Positions 37,201-49,350 are shown, numbered from the stretch's first letter. The stretch: 64,000 nucleotides of DNA from Telmatactis stephensoni (GCA_029948255.1 JALIZF010001464.1:186001-250000), one strand, 5' to 3'. The notes: generated by a model from the letters alone, not told the origin. Translations and numbers: made by a program.

Positions 37201-40200
37201 TTGGAAATCCTGGAAAGTAAATTAATAACAGTGAGTGTATTAAGAGATACTCTGCTTGCCGTAGGGTTCAATTTGCTTCATATGTCAACGAACATTTACC
37301 ATTGTTTCCTGGAATCAAACATTGCTGTCAATTGTATATCTCCTAAAGAAGTCTTAAACTTCTTCCACTCCTACGGTTCATCAAACTTGCTGACCAACCA
37401 AATTGGATCGTTGCCTTCGCCGATCAAAAGTACAGCATTTCAAAATGTCGACATCCTATTTGTGGTTCTCATGTATTGTAAAGGTGAGAAAACCTTCTTC
37501 CAAGATCTGCATGGTCTACCACTTCTATTAACCGAAGACAACCAGCTTCGGGCTTTTGACCAAACCAAACCAGTTTTCTTGAGTTGGTTTTTCGATTTAC
37601 TTCCCAGCTGTCACCATATGTTTGTGCATACAAAACTTGTCGCTTTTCTCATCAATGGAAGAAATGAAAACGTCTTTAAAGTATTTGGTGTCGAAGAGTT
37701 TGCAAGGCTTCTCCCAAGCGTACTGAACGAGGCATCTTACCGATCTGCTGATAAATATCTCGTTTGGGATCCTTTGGTGGATGACGGGAAGCTACCGTCT
37801 GCTCGTTGGATCTGGCATGTGTGGAGGTTCTTTCATCATCTGGTGGACCCTGTTTTGAAGAAATACGATGAAAAAAATCAACCAAATGTCGCACAAACAT
37901 TGCACCTTGGATATAAAGAATCAATACAGTTGGAAGAACAACAACGGAAGAAAGCACTGATTGACAAGAAGGATTTAATTCTGTCGACTCTACGTCCCGT
38001 TGTGGACTGGTGTCTCATTCCAGCCACGCAAGTGTTTCCATCTAAGAATCCTTCCCACCTTTCAGAAGAAGTCAAGCACTTCCTTGTTCCATTGTGTATG
38101 GCTCAGTCTGTGCTTCATTCAGAATTTTCAACTTCATCTACAGAACTGAGAAACACCATCCAGAAAATTTGTCTTCCAGAACTTAACTGTAGAATTCTTC
38201 GTGGCTCTGGATACAGTACAGCACCTGGTTTAACAGGTTCTGCTATCGCTGAGCAGATAGTTTCAAACCTGAATGACCCAAAGTCCTTATTGGCCGTTAT
38301 TTTGCAAAACATGAAATGTGGTCGATCGTCAGTCTGGGAGAGGCTAAGCAGGGATGAATGTGCGCAGCTGCTACGTTACTTCAATGACAATGCACACGTG
38401 CTTCAGACAGAGGATGTAGAAGATCTGAAACTGCTTCCATTTTACCCAACGGTACGTGGTGACCTGATCAGTATCAGTGGGAAAAAGGCGTTTGTTCTAC
38501 CTTTAAGAATTCCAAAAGATGACATGAACACATGGGAAACGAAGTCGGGAATTGTTTTTCTTACCCAACATGAAAATTTCAAGAAACTTTATAGTTTTCT
38601 TGGCTGTAATTCAAAAGATGAAGTCGATGTTTATTGTGATATCATTTTTGAGAGATTTCATGACATGAGTGGCAAGGCAAGGCTGGTCCACATAGAGTTT
38701 GTCCGCAACTTGTTGACTGAGCTGGAAAGTCTCCTCTTCAGAACTGATATGTGTTCAAAGAAGGACAAGCTTCTTCAAGGCCTTTACAATCTAGAATTTG
38801 ATCTCGGCGGGGATGGTTCCCTAAAACGAGCCTCTTCTCTATACGACCCTTCAAATGAGGTTTTCAGAGTGATGTTTGAAGATCATCAAGAAAAGTTTCC
38901 AGCAAAGAAATTTTTTGACCAGTACACTTGGCTTCCCTTTCTTCGTAAAATTGGATTAATCCATGAAGTAACGAACAAACTGTTCGTGCGTTTCGCCTAT
39001 GAAGTTGAAAGAGAAGCCAAAACTGGCGGGTTAAACGAAAAGACAGAAAGAAAGTCACAAACGTTGGTTTCGCACCTCTTCGAAATGAAAGATGTTGAGA
39101 TGAATCCAGTTCTCGATGATGTGAAAGATATTTGTTTTATCTTCCCAAAAGAAGTTGGTCATCACCTACAACAGATCCACAAACCGTTCGCTCAAGATTC
39201 GTGCATTTGCTTTAACGGTGCTGTTGTGTCCACTACTGAAATTGCTTGGACCACCGGAAGCATTTTACCAGATTATGCCAATCCACTTGTACGTTGGAAA
39301 AGAAGTATAAGATCGAATAACCTTCACAATTTTCTAAGAGAAATCGTTGCAAGACTGGGAATTCTGGAAAGTCCAACTGTAGAAATGGTAATTAACCACT
39401 GTAAAAATATCTGTCATGTTTTGCATCAGAGAAATGATTATGATACAAAACGTGTTGACAGTCATGGCGGGAGTTTTACCCAGAATACAGTCGTAATTAA
39501 AGTTATGGAAAGCATTTACGACTTCTTGCAGGCCCATTACTTGAACGAAGGAAGAATCATAAAGGCTGAACTTCAGAACACGCGCTGTATTGTGGTTGAG
39601 GATGGTAAACGTTTTGTTTACCCAAGACAATTAGTTGTTGAACTAGTGTCAAATGATGAAATCCATCCATACTTGTTCAAAGTTCCTCGGCAATTAGCAA
39701 GGTACGCCCAATTGTTTCTAAACCTTGGATCAACTAACACAGTCACTTCAGTGCAATTTGCCATGGTTCTCGACGATATTCATAAGGAGTGTAAAGAGGA
39801 CAAACTAAATCCAAACGAGACTGCAAGTGCCCTTAAGGCTACCAAAGGCTTATTCGAGTCTGTTGATAAAGATGGAGAAAACTTCTCGGAGATCCATACA
39901 CTTTACTTGCCAGGAGTCAAGCGTAATCCTTACGCCTCCTCCTTGAATTCAGTATTTCTACGAGAATCTACACAACTTTTCTACAATGACGCACCTCATT
40001 TCAAAGAACGACTGAAAGGATTTAAGAAATTGCTTCTTGTTAAACTCAAGGAATGTGGACTGAAGACAGACAACGATGATCGTTTGATAACCCAGCTGCC
40101 AGTATCTATTCGCCCTCTTAAGGTAACCTCCATTGTGCACGAAACTCTGGTACAAGGTAGCCACTTCTCGTCATCTCCATCAAGGTCCGCCGAGAGTTTG

Positions 40201-42272
40201 CGTCGCACTTTAACGTCAAATGCCTTTTGTAGGGGACTGACTCGTTTAGTGAAACACGCTGTGTACCTCCGTAGCTTGCAGGCCAAGGATGACATACACC
40301 AAATACTACAAAAACGCCTGTGTTGTATTCGTGTACACAGTGTTCCTGGTCTGCGAACAAGACTCATTTGTGAAGAAAGTACAATTCCAGAGAGTGAGGC
40401 AAACGTGTCCTGCTTTGAGGAGAAGACAAAGGAAGGAAACCAGAAAATCTGGATCATCTACGTTGAGGAGAACGCGGAGTTAACAGATTACGTCTCCAGG
40501 ATTGCTGAGATCGTCGATAGAATAACAGGCAATCACCTCGGAAGTGTACTTGTTCACCTGCCCACGATGCTACATATACCTCTGGACAAAATACAATCTC
40601 ACCTTGATGTACTGAAGATAAGGGAAGATAATGCGATCTTGGAAGGAGAAGCAACTTGTTTTCCGCCACCTGGCAGCTATATCCACATTGAAGACCAGCA
40701 TCTTCTTGTAGATGCATTTACAGTCTTCTATCCTGGGGAATACGTTGGCTACGAATTGGATGATCCCAGTCTTCGTGGTGAGGATGGCACTCCAACTTAT
40801 AAATATGCCATTATCATTGAAGAAGTATCATCGGAAGGAACTTCACCAAGTACAAAAAGGTACAGAATTGACATTGGCGAGGAGCTCATTGTTGTCGATG
40901 CTGTGGATTTGTACAAATTTTATCGTGGTAAACAAACCGATAGTGAGTGTTTAGCAATGGAAGTGTTCACTGGACCCGACAAAGACAAATGCCCTGACAA
41001 ACATGCAGAAGACGTTAAACCCGACAGCCTTGACGAGGCGAAACGACAAGTGACACAAACACTAGAAGAAGCATGGAATTTTCCCGACGACAAGAGGAAA
41101 AGAATTATCAAAAGATTATTCCTTACATGGCACCCAGATAAAAATCCTGGTAATGAAGAATTCTGTACAGAGATTTTCAAGTTCATACAAGCAGAAATTA
41201 AACGATTGGAAGGTGGTATTAAAACCCAACAGGCTGGAAATTTTTCACATTACCAGAATTACGACGACTTCTTCACAAGATGGACAAATCGTGCTCGATC
41301 TCATGGAGCCCAGAGAAGAGGCTTTTTTAGCAGTGCTCGCAGATCTCAAGGAGGCTCTTACTTTGGTGGAAGCTATTTTTCATCGTCAAGACGAAGTAAT
41401 CCTCAACCTGGAGAAGCAGCAAGGTGGTACAGACAAGCTAAGGCCGATCTCGATTCAGTTGTCAATGACATGAATATGTTTGAATCGTTTTACGAATGGG
41501 CATGCTTCAAATGTCATCAGGTAAGTAATTTTGTCATCGTTTCTCAAGAATAAGGCTTGTGGTACATTGACCTTATCGTCTCAAATTGGTCTGGCTTTGA
41601 TTTCCCTCTAAAATGTTATCTTGTGATATGGATTACTGAATAAGGGAAAATTTCACGGCAAGAGTACACGTGGCGCTTGCTTCGTTCTATTTTTAACTTT
41701 TGTTTGGCACATTTCTGTCCAATTTCAGTTTTAACAGTTTTTATGAGCCCTACTCCGTACAAGTCTTAAATCGCACAAAGTCGCCTTAAATCGCACAAAG
41801 TCGCCTAAGCCTCACCGACGTTTCGGCCAATTTTTACTTAAATTGCCTTAAGTACAGTCGCCCTAAGTTAACTGCAAGTTGCCAAAAGTTACGACGAATT
41901 TAGGGCCCGGAGGAGGTCCTTTTATATTCCTACTTGTTACCAAAAATCATTTGTGAATGTCTGCTTTAGCCATGATATTTCCGTCTTAAGTCTGCAGAAA
42001 AAGCTCTCAAAGCTGCACAGTATTCCCAAGATGCAAATCTCAAGAGCAACACCCACTGTCTGCCAGAAATTGCTTGTACTCTTACTGATCCTGTCCTTAC
42101 ATCGTTAGCCATTTCATTGGAAGACCTTCTAGGATCCTCCGCTCGCATGCGTTATCCTGATCACCATTATTGCAGCATTCCTCACGATAATTACACAGTA
42201 TCCATGGCAACACAAGCGAAGGAATATGCAACGAAAATCCTTAATGAAGTGAAAGCCAAGTTTGTTAAGTGA
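24491..42272 (+). CDS. SACS: Sacsin (giant HATPase/DnaJ/HEPN co-chaperone), 5' end not identified
   Basis: Six exons with matching phases: 24491-24576, 24968-25078, 27383-27530, 27867-29423, 30290-41520 and 41991-42272 (stop TGA). They encode 4,470 residues, close to human sacsin (4,579). Domain order is that of sacsin. Three HSP90-type ATPase-like repeats have N-box motifs [22 protein letters not shown] (near 32536) and [11 protein letters not shown] (near 35696), each with a GRFGLGF or GQYGVGF loop. A J domain with intact HPDK at 41131 follows, and a C-terminal HEPN domain is split over the last intron. Sacsin links chaperone, cytoskeletal and mitochondrial functions; the J domain stimulates HSP70. 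The first visible exon begins in phase 1, so an upstream exon (possibly a ubiquitin-like domain) exists but was not found. A foldback transposon touches exon 27383. Confidence 0.93.
25100..25345 (+). repeat. (GAAA)n/(GGAA)n microsatellite
   Basis: About 245 bp of GAAA then GGAA tetranucleotides, in a sacsin intron. Long frames on both strands are artefacts. Confidence 0.9.
25909..26034. mobile_element. Hairpin MITE with AGACTTGCTCCA ends
   Basis: Inverted ends AGACTTGCTCCA and TGGAGCAAGTCT. Inner arms 'gttgcttgggcttcctg' and 'gagcccaagcaac' also pair. AAT lies on both sides (possible 3-bp duplication). Located in the sacsin intron, left of the foldback element; the outer flanks ('ttacgacagaaatttcaaat' and 'aatacgaaaaccactct') resemble the family at 55347 and 62613, so it may be nested inside another element. 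Confidence 0.65.
26105..26113 (+). repeat. Target-site duplication, left copy
   Basis: GTTTAAAAG, identical to 27374-27382 at the other end of the foldback element. Confidence 0.85.
26114..27373. mobile_element. 1.26-kb foldback transposon with ~50-bp internal repeats
   Basis: Ends are long inverted repeats starting ACCAAAGTGAAGTTAGCC. The outer ~200 bases of each arm are colinear and highly similar. Inside, each arm is an array of ~50-bp units containing CCTTAGATTCGCG: ten in the left arm, seven in inverted orientation in the right arm, meeting near 26830-26850. The perfect 9-bp direct repeat GTTTAAAAG flanks it. No protein is encoded, so it would need a transposase in trans. It fills most of the intron between sacsin exons 24968-25078 and 27383-27530. 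Confidence 0.9.
27374..27382 (+). promoter_or_regulatory. Target-site duplication containing the splice acceptor of sacsin exon 27383
   Basis: This GTTTAAAAG copy ends in AG (27381-27382), directly followed by the exon (GGC CCT GCT, reading GPALYAYND). The pyrimidine-containing stretch upstream ('cttcacttt') now belongs to the transposon terminus. The left TSD copy at 26105 preserves the presumed ancestral acceptor context. Confidence 0.75.
29424..30289. other. Sacsin intron containing a SINE and an AT microsatellite
   Basis: Bounded by a GTAAAT donor and an AATAG acceptor. Contains the SINE at 29763-29970 and an (AT)n run near 30072-30096. No coding signal apart from a short read-through from the upstream exon. 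Confidence 0.75.
29763..29970 (+). mobile_element. SINE copy 2 (same family as 1604-1930)
   Basis: Body identical in order to the copy at 1604: 'gtttgatgtgttgttctcta', 'ccacgagggttttttctccg' and 'aaaatcaacatgtgag'. The tRNA-like head is degraded, with no intact B box, so it is an older or 5'-diverged copy in a sacsin intron. Confidence 0.75.
41742..41921. mobile_element. GGGCCC-ended MITE relative in last sacsin intron
   Basis: Contains tandem 'cttaaatcgcacaaagtcgc' units, 'gacgtttcg' and a right end 'tttagggcccggaggagg'. It resembles the element starting at 63848 and, at its right end, the element at 63649. Located in the last sacsin intron (41521-41990). Confidence 0.6.
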
Positions 42273-42520
42273 TGGTAGGTTTAGAGATCGTCATTCGTAA
42301 AAGAAAAGCGCTTCGACCTCTGACCTGTCTAGCCGATTTTATTATCCACCAACACGTGGTCTATCACAAATACTGCATTCCGATTGGCTACTCTACTAGG
42401 GTGCTATTCGTAATAACCCATGGTTGAGAAAAGCTCCGGTCTTGTATAGAAAAACAATGGCGGCTGAATCGCGAATGTTTTCTTATTTTACGTTTGACCT
42501 ACAAGTTGGTGGATACTACT

Positions 42521-42616
42521 AACAATTAGACCTCTCGCCCTCATGGGCCACAGGTCAAATAGACCACTCGGCTTCGTGGGTTACTGACCCGTATTCAGGC
42601 TACGGGTCTAATTGTT
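42521..42616. mobile_element. Short MITE with AACAATTAGACC ends
   Basis: AACAATTAGACC at the left and GGTCTAATTGTT at the right, with inner 'tgggccacaggtc' and 'gggttactgacccg'. 96 bp, no coding capacity. Confidence 0.6.
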
Positions 42617-43124
42617 AAATATACAGACCTTAGCGATTTTAACTTGATTCGATTCCATACATTATTCAATCAATTACAAGTAATGTAATATACGGTCCGT
42701 AGTCTCCATTGTTGAACAAAACAGCTGCATTTGCATACTTTCTCTCCTTTCCCCTTTCTCCTTCCCTCCCCCCCCCCCCCCCCCCCCACCAGTCCCTGGA
42801 CAACTATACGTAAGGCTACATGGTTTCCTCGATTATATCAAGAATGGAGAGAAGAGATTTTGTAATCAGATTGAGATTTATTCAAACTAAGATCGGTCAT
42901 CAGTTATGATCTTTTCAAACACTATTCCTGAAGCTTTTGCTCTTAATTGGTGCAGGGTGGTTAAATTGGAGGTTCCGTTTACGAATAGGAATGATATGAT
43001 GAACCGTTCTTGAATTCTCGAACCACGGGTTCTTGAAAAGCTAGAATGAAGCAAAAACATTTTTCAGGTTTTCAAGAATCACCGAAATTGGAATCACTGA
43101 TAATCGCCTCACCAATTATCAATT

Positions 43125-43340
43125 AGGCAACAGAAAGCCGCGCGCCCATGGCGTTATAGACGCACGAGAGAAAATATAAAGAACGATTAACAAACGTAAG
43201 AGTGGCACGAGGCGTAGCCAAAACGAACGATTTGAAAAAGACGACGACGAAGATAGTGCACGCACAATGCAGCCCATGGGCAAATAGTTCATAGCTTTCT
43301 GGCCAATCAGAGCGCGCGTAAGATTGTAGCTATGTTATAA
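43125..43340 (-). repeat. Dispersed repeat, reverse copy of 18905-19170
   Basis: Shares, in reverse complement, 'gcaacagaaagccgc', 'cgtaagagtggcacgaggcg' and 'cagcccatgggcaaatagtt' with 18905-19170. Confidence 0.65.
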
Positions 43341-43401
43341 ACTGTTATGTAGAGACACCTAGAGACGTATGAATAGTCGACTTCGGAGCCGACGTCACTT
43401 A

Positions 43402-43512
43402 CCACATACAAAGGAATCAAGACGAGGCTACGTGCATAAAGTTCAGTCATTCGTAATATAACAAGACAAAAGTTTTAGCACGTAGCCTCATTCTAAATCC
43501 TTTGTATATGGC
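43402..43512. mobile_element. Hairpin MITE (GAGGCTACGTGC arms)
   Basis: Left 'catacaaaggaatc' with 'gacgaggctacgtgc' mirrors right 'gcacgtagcctcatt' with 'atcctttgtatatg'; 'gttcagtcattcg' lies between. Half of the same structure occurs at 20758-20815. Confidence 0.7.
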
Positions 43513-44514
43513 AGGTGAAGCATATCTCGGAACTGGACTTATAATACTGACTGAGTTATTTTGCAGGTTTATTTTATGGTTTGGCAAGTGGAGGAAATGG
43601 ATGAAATTAGATGACGAAACTTTATCCCACGAAGGACGTCATGGATTTTTTATAGTTCACAAAATTGCACTTCTCAGTACATGATGCTGATTATTACTTG
43701 TAATTTTTGATATTTGGATTTTTAGATGATTATCATTTAGTAACTTTTAGAACTTATGTAACTGGTGAATTTCATAATACATACACTGTAGCAAAAAAGC
43801 CTTGTAGAGGGTTCTTGTATATATATATCCAACAAGTGCAGAGGGTATATCAATGGTGTTTTTAATAGTCAACTCAGTGACATTTGAAATTAAAAAACTA
43901 GTCGACTTACAAATAGTCAACTGCGAAATGAAAATTTAAAGTTAACTGACGTTTCTGATTTGAGTACAAACACTAAAAGCGTGCAACATAAATAATACTA
44001 AATAGTGCTATTTTATGCTAATTCTATTGTTTTCAATTAATTAATTGGTGCTATTTAGTACTAAATAGAACAAAATATTGCATACGTTCAGCGTTTGTAC
44101 TCTAAAATGATTCAGTAAATATATATATATATAATAACAGTAAATCCTTGAAAATTGGTCAAGGAGTAGAGAGTTAACTAGCGGATCCTGTACCCTAGGC
44201 ATTGACACTCTCATTACAGGATTATGGATCCATGTAGTTAGTAATACATATTTATAGTGAAAGTTCTAAAGTGAACTTGTTTTGTTATTTAACCCATTAA
44301 AAACTGTATTGTTTTATATTGTTCATTATCTACTAGACTATAAACAGTATTTCCATTCGTCGCCCTTAAAATAAGTTCCCAGTCTCCAGAGGTCAAATTC
44401 CGCATTCCATATCAGAATTTCACCGTCAAGACTATGAGCAATGCCCAGTAAAATATTCTCCTTACATTTCGTGAAATTTCAACTCTTTTATATGCCTTTT
44501 TGATTTTCATTCAT

Positions 44515-44616
44515 TCATTCATACATACATACATACATTCATTCATTTTCCATTCTCTTCCTTCCTTCCTTCCTTCCTTCCTTCCTTCCTTCCTTCCTTC
44601 CTTCCTTCCTTCCTTC
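44515..44616 (+). repeat. (CATT)/(CATA) and (TTCC)n microsatellites
   Basis: CATT and CATA units at 44510-44550, then about fourteen TTCC units to 44616. It lies about 330 bp upstream of the UBE2J1 start codon. Confidence 0.85.
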
Positions 44617-44940
44617 CTGTTCCTTTTATTTGTTTACTCCCGTGAAAATGTCGCTTTTTTATTCAAATGTGAATCGGTGCTTCTACATTTTTTTGTATTT
44701 GAAGCTTTATAACAAATGTAAATGCATTACTTCTTCAGCAAGTAAAATATTTGCATTTATTGAACACACCCATTTTTTCCAAAAACTTAGAAAGGAGTTC
44801 CCCCAGGCGTTCCTTGCCATCCGTGAGAGACTGAACACTAGTGTTTTGGCATGATGTAAGCTAAGCTCGACACGTCGACGAGATGATAAAGTAGTAAAAA
44901 TTCCTTGCAAAAAACTGTCGAGAAATCTTTTTAGACCATT

Positions 44941-47900
44941 ATGGAGCAGAAATATAATCTTAGAAGTCCAGGTATACATCCGAAACTAATGAATCTTGAT
45001 TATTTGTTGCATTTCGGGAAGAAAATTGACTCCTAATGGAGTGCTTGGATTGATTACATTCACAGCCGTGAAGCGCTTGATGAGGGAGGCAAAAGAGCTT
45101 CATCAACCAACGGAACTTTATTACGCTCAACCTTTAGAGGTAAAACACTTCGCAATTGATTCTCTTCATGTTTTAAATCAGATTTTTTTCGTACGAATAG
45201 GCGTCACTATTAATACTGTCGGTAGGGCAAATTTAATTTTGATGATTTGCTTTGCCAAAGTCGTTGCCAACATTTTTTTTTGCACATGAATCCATTGTGA
45301 ATTTCTTATCTGTGTTTTTGAGATTCAGTTGTTAAAATTATTAGGAGATGATGGCTTATAAAGCGTTTGTTATTTATTTTTATAATGGCGGATTTCTAAT
45401 TTGCTCGTCTTCGTTGGGTTTCCTGTGGTAGGCATAATCGAAACTCACCATGTGTCAGTAACAATAACTGTTTCCAAACACCAATTATTTCTTTTGCCAA
45501 ATAACGTGGTATATAGTTGGTGTTTGTTTTATGGTCATAGTGTAAACTATTTCTGTTCTAGGACAATCTGTTTGAATGGCATTTTACAGTTCGAGGACCA
45601 CCAGATACTGAATTTGAAGGAGGGCGTTACCATGGACGCATAGTTCTTCCACCAGAATACCCAATGAAGCCACCAAGTATCATGTTGTTAACTGTATGTA
45701 GGAGTCGCCAACCTCTATGTTCTAAGAATGAATGATATAATTAAGGAATATATAAAATGCATATCTGTATAATGCACCCTAGTTTTTCTCTAATTATCCA
45801 AATTTTATCTTCCTCTTCAGCCTAATGGTCGTTTTGAGATTGGAAAAAAGATTTGTCTAAGTATGTCAGCCCACCATCCTGAGACTTGGCAACCATCTTG
45901 GAGTAGTAAGTTTTAAAATAATTTTTGTACGTTTCTTCAAAATATGATTAAATGAGCTGATGTTTTATCTCACTGTATACAATGCATTTGAAGACTTTTA
46001 AGTGCCACATCATTGACATGCCAAAGATGAGAGTCTCCTCGAAAAATAAAATACTCCAAAATTCCTCATGTATTTCCAGGTTACATGCAGAGAAGTGTCT
46101 ATTGTACAACTTTCATTATATGGATGTACGCATACATAGCTATGATGTACATATACAAAGCTCTCATGTACAGAGAAGGCTGAAAAGAACTTAGATACAT
46201 TTCAATGACTCAAATAATCTTTAATTAGAAATTAAACAACTTTGGTGAACTTGATGCATTGTGCAATGTTTTTAAAGCTGGTTTTTGAGGTCTTAAGATT
46301 CCCCAGGGTGGACTCATCTCTCTTTGTCCAAGTGGTAGAGATAATTGGCAGTCCTTTCCTTTCCTATAAATAACTTGATAATTTGTTACAGTTCGTACAG
46401 TATTGATGGCTATTATTGGATTTATGCCAAGTAAAGGTGCTGGTGCTATAGGTGCTTTGGATTATACACCTAAAGAAAGAAGTAGTTTAGCAAAAAAGTA
46501 AGTATGAATTATATTAACCACTCAACTGCCCATTGCAATAATGCCAGGTACAAAACAATAGTTTTGCTCATTTCTGAAAACAAAAAAACAAAAAAACTTT
46601 TCTTATGCAAAGTGTTTTCATTATTTTGTCCTCTAGGAGTTATAGACCCTTATCACCCTAGCGTGACATAATAGAATATTTGATTTATCGGGATAAGGAG
46701 TTTACTATTAAATTCGTCACACTGAAAATAGTAAAACTGCAAAGTTTCGTAAAGATTGCCCTTAAACTGACGAAGATATGAATTTTTAAATATAAGCATT
46801 TGGTGAAAATCTTTGCAAAGAAATGTGTGTCTAGCCTGATAACGAGGCTGGGCGTGCATGCGATGCACGTCCACAGTACATTTCTTTGTAAAAATGCTTA
46901 CTGTCAAAAATCCATTAGTTCGTCAGTTGGAGGCCAATCTTTATGAAACTTTGTAATTTTACTATAATCAATGTGACCAATTTTATAGTAAACGTCTTTT
47001 ACCGATAAATCAAATATCTTATAATATCACACTAGCGTGATAAGGGTCTATTAGCGGCTTAACGATATCTGGTTGTGTGTATGCATTTCTTTACGTGTAA
47101 AACGATTCAAACAAATCTTCATATAGTTACATATAGTTGGCACATGATATCTCGGTTTAAAACTTTTTGACATTTTGGTTAGTAAAAATAAGATTGTTTT
47201 ATTCATTTCACCAGGTCCATTGAATGGAAGTGTAGTGTTTGTGGTAGCTGCAATAGTAACTCTATCCTAGAAAAAGGCAGTAAGTTTAGTTATATTAAAG
47301 CCAACAAATATAATTCTTGAAATACTTCAAGCAGTACAGCTTGGTACCCTGTTGTTTGAAAGGGAATTACCGTAAATCCTGAGTTAAAGTCAATAGTTTT
47401 CTATAAAGGTTCAAATGCTAGGGTGAGGGTTTGCAATGAAATTCAAGACTGAGGTCTGCAGGCCCAATGCCTTGAATTTCAATACAAACCCTTCTGCATT
47501 GAAGACCAGTGCTCAACCAACTGAGCCAACCATGCTAAGAGAACTATTAACTCTTTACCACTTTAATTATTTTCTTGTGTAAATAGTCTCTACCTGTTGT
47601 CTTGTAGGTGATTCATCAAAAACTAAGGAAGCCGAGCAGGAAATAGCTGAAATAACAGGTCAAATTGCATTCAAGGTATTAATTGACTGTTTCTTTAGGA
47701 TGCTTTTGTTTATTAGGACATAAGCTTTCCACAAACAACAACAACAACAACATAAACAACAACAACTTTTATTTGCACAAAAAACATATCCGTTTACAAC
47801 ATACATAATATTCCAGCCCTTGAAATTTTCCCATACTTTAATAACAAATAACCCCTCCCTTCCCTAGGCATTCTGAAATACCCACCCCACCCCACCCCCC

Positions 47901-48618
47901 AACACACACACAATTTTGCTGTCATCTCCCCCATGTCATAAAAAATGGAACCCTAGCCCCTAACTGTTACAAACAACATTACAAAAAAAATTGAATATTG
48001 TACAAGAACTGAGTTTGAAAATAAAAAAATATGGGTGATAGGGGCTTTAATGCCATTTCAATATTGCATTTGAAGGGCGAGGAAGAAAAAGAGAAAAAAG
48101 AAGAAGACAACAAAACTGAAACTGCACCAGCAGCAACACCTACTGACCCCTCCCCTGTAGGGAGTACGGGTGAGAATTACCCATTTTACCCTGGTATGTC
48201 ATCAATGATGAATAACCAATGGCTGCAAAGCTATCAACAGCAATATATGGCTTATAATCCTTACTACATGTATATGTTCAATCAGCCTAATATGTATGGG
48301 GGTCAGATGCCGGTCCAATCTGCCACGCCCCTTGATACTGGAAACGCCATACAAAATCAATCAACCAGTCAAGGCCAAGATTCGACTACGAATCCAATTC
48401 CCCAAGGATTAACCAATGAGAACTCAGCTACGAGCAGTCAGTCAAATTTACGACAAAGAACGACTGCTGGTCAACGGACTGAACAAAACGAGGCCAATCG
48501 ACCTGTTCAACGAGGCGCCTCGGTGAACCCAAACGCTGGCATGATTTCGTTAGTTATGATATGGTTTATTGTGGTTTCGGCTCTTGCTTTTGTACTCAGA
48601 AGAATCTTTATTGCGTAG
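44941..48618 (+). CDS. UBE2J1: UBE2J1-type ubiquitin-conjugating enzyme E2 (ER, tail-anchored)
   Basis: Eight exons: 44941-44971, 45066-45139, 45562-45693, 45821-45905, 46392-46497, 47215-47279, 47608-47675 and 48076-48618. All phases agree and give 367 residues. The UBC fold is clear: [10 protein letters not shown] start, [36 protein letters not shown], then [19 protein letters not shown]. The catalytic cysteine is C91, the same number as in human UBE2J1. A Gln/Asn/Tyr-rich linker follows, then a single C-terminal TM (residues ~346-360) ending RRIFIA, typical of a tail anchor with the UBC domain in the cytosol. Family role: an ER-associated degradation E2. Intron 5 carries a MITE and intron 7 a retroelement tail. 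UBE2J2 is less likely given the N-terminus and C91 context. Confidence 0.93.
46644..47050. mobile_element. MITE with TAGACCCTTATCAC termini and TTA duplication
   Basis: Left end TAGACCCTTATCACCCTAGC; right end 'gctagtgtgat...'-type complement finishing GATAAGGGTCTA. TTA lies on both sides (46641-46643 and 47051-47053), which fits a PIF/Harbinger-like 3-bp target. The arms are long and imperfect ('acgaagatatgaattttt', 'gacatttctttg'-like stretches). 407 bp, non-coding, in intron 5 of the UBE2J1 gene. A related internal segment occurs near 58370-58445. Confidence 0.8.
47370..47537 (-). mobile_element. tRNA-derived SINE-like sequence
   Basis: On the minus strand it begins AGCATGGTTGGCTCAGTTGG followed by TTGAGCACTGG, a tRNA A-box region, then a diverged body with direct repeats of 'ttgaatttca'. 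The B box is not intact. It lies in intron 6 of UBE2J1. Confidence 0.55.
47735..48040 (-). repeat. Retroelement-like tail in UBE2J1 intron 7
   Basis: (CAA)n units, 'acttttatttgcaca' and a C-rich stretch ('ccaccccaccccaccccccaa') look like a retroelement 3' region in reverse orientation. It fills the short intron up to just before the exon at 48076. Confidence 0.45.
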
Positions 48619-48813
48619 TATTTACAGAATTGTTTTATCCAGTCCTCTCCTAGCGACTTATTCGACTGTCACGAGTTCCCGAAAGCCCACTAGCATTCAT
48701 TTAAATTCTGGATAAGCGCTAATCAGTAACCGGACTCTGACGTCTGCTGAGATTGGTCAATTTTTTTTTCAGCTGAAGCGACCTTGGTACAAATTCTTAA
48801 CAAAACGTTCGGC

Positions 48814-48819
48814 AATAAA
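48814..48819 (+). terminator. Polyadenylation signal AATAAA for UBE2J1 gene
   Basis: AATAAA about 195 bp after the UBE2J1 stop codon in the correct orientation; a plausible poly(A) signal. Confidence 0.55.
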
Positions 48820-49204
48820 ATGAAAGTCAATTTTCCCTTGCTTACTATATTATGCTGTAATTAGCGTTTTGAAGTGTCTGTCGCCAAATTGCGTTCAAGA
48901 AAGGTGTCCATCATATAGTGATGTTTTTCTTTTAGCTGAGTTATTGATTGACAATGTCGAGATCGCTATTTTTCTTGGCCAAAAATAAGTAGTAATACCA
49001 ATCAATTCTAACACTTTGAAGCAATGGCTTATGTTGTGCTTGTGCGCTGGGAGTGGATTGGTTGAATTATAAAAAAATAATGACTTGCTTCTTGAATATT
49101 TGAACATAGTCGAATTAATTTTTACATCAGTTTGGGTGGTGGGATTTTGAACACCAAATTTAATAAAGTTTATCACTATTAACACAAATTGCAATTGTAT
49201 AATT

Positions 49205-49350
49205 GGTATATTATACGCACGCTCTGATTGGTCGAGACCGTGTATTATTACAGTACACATGCATAGATGACGTCACTGAATCCTACGCGCGCTCTGATTG
49301 GTTGAAATGTTTCAACAGATGCACAGTAGATGTCAAAGTGTGGTGAGAAC
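49205..49350 (-). repeat. Dispersed CRE/CCAAT-bearing repeat, copy 2
   Basis: Reverse-oriented relative of 7978-8148: 'acgcgcgctctgattggttg', 'aaatgtttcaac' and TGACGTCA at 49268-49275. Confidence 0.65.

Larger units (their letters stand above)
42273..44450. other. Intergenic between sacsin and UBE2J1-like gene; repeats only
   Basis: Contains the small inverted-repeat elements listed separately, a C-run near 42767-42787, and AT-rich sequence with short (TA)n runs. I found no obvious AATAAA close after the sacsin stop and no additional gene. Confidence 0.5.
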
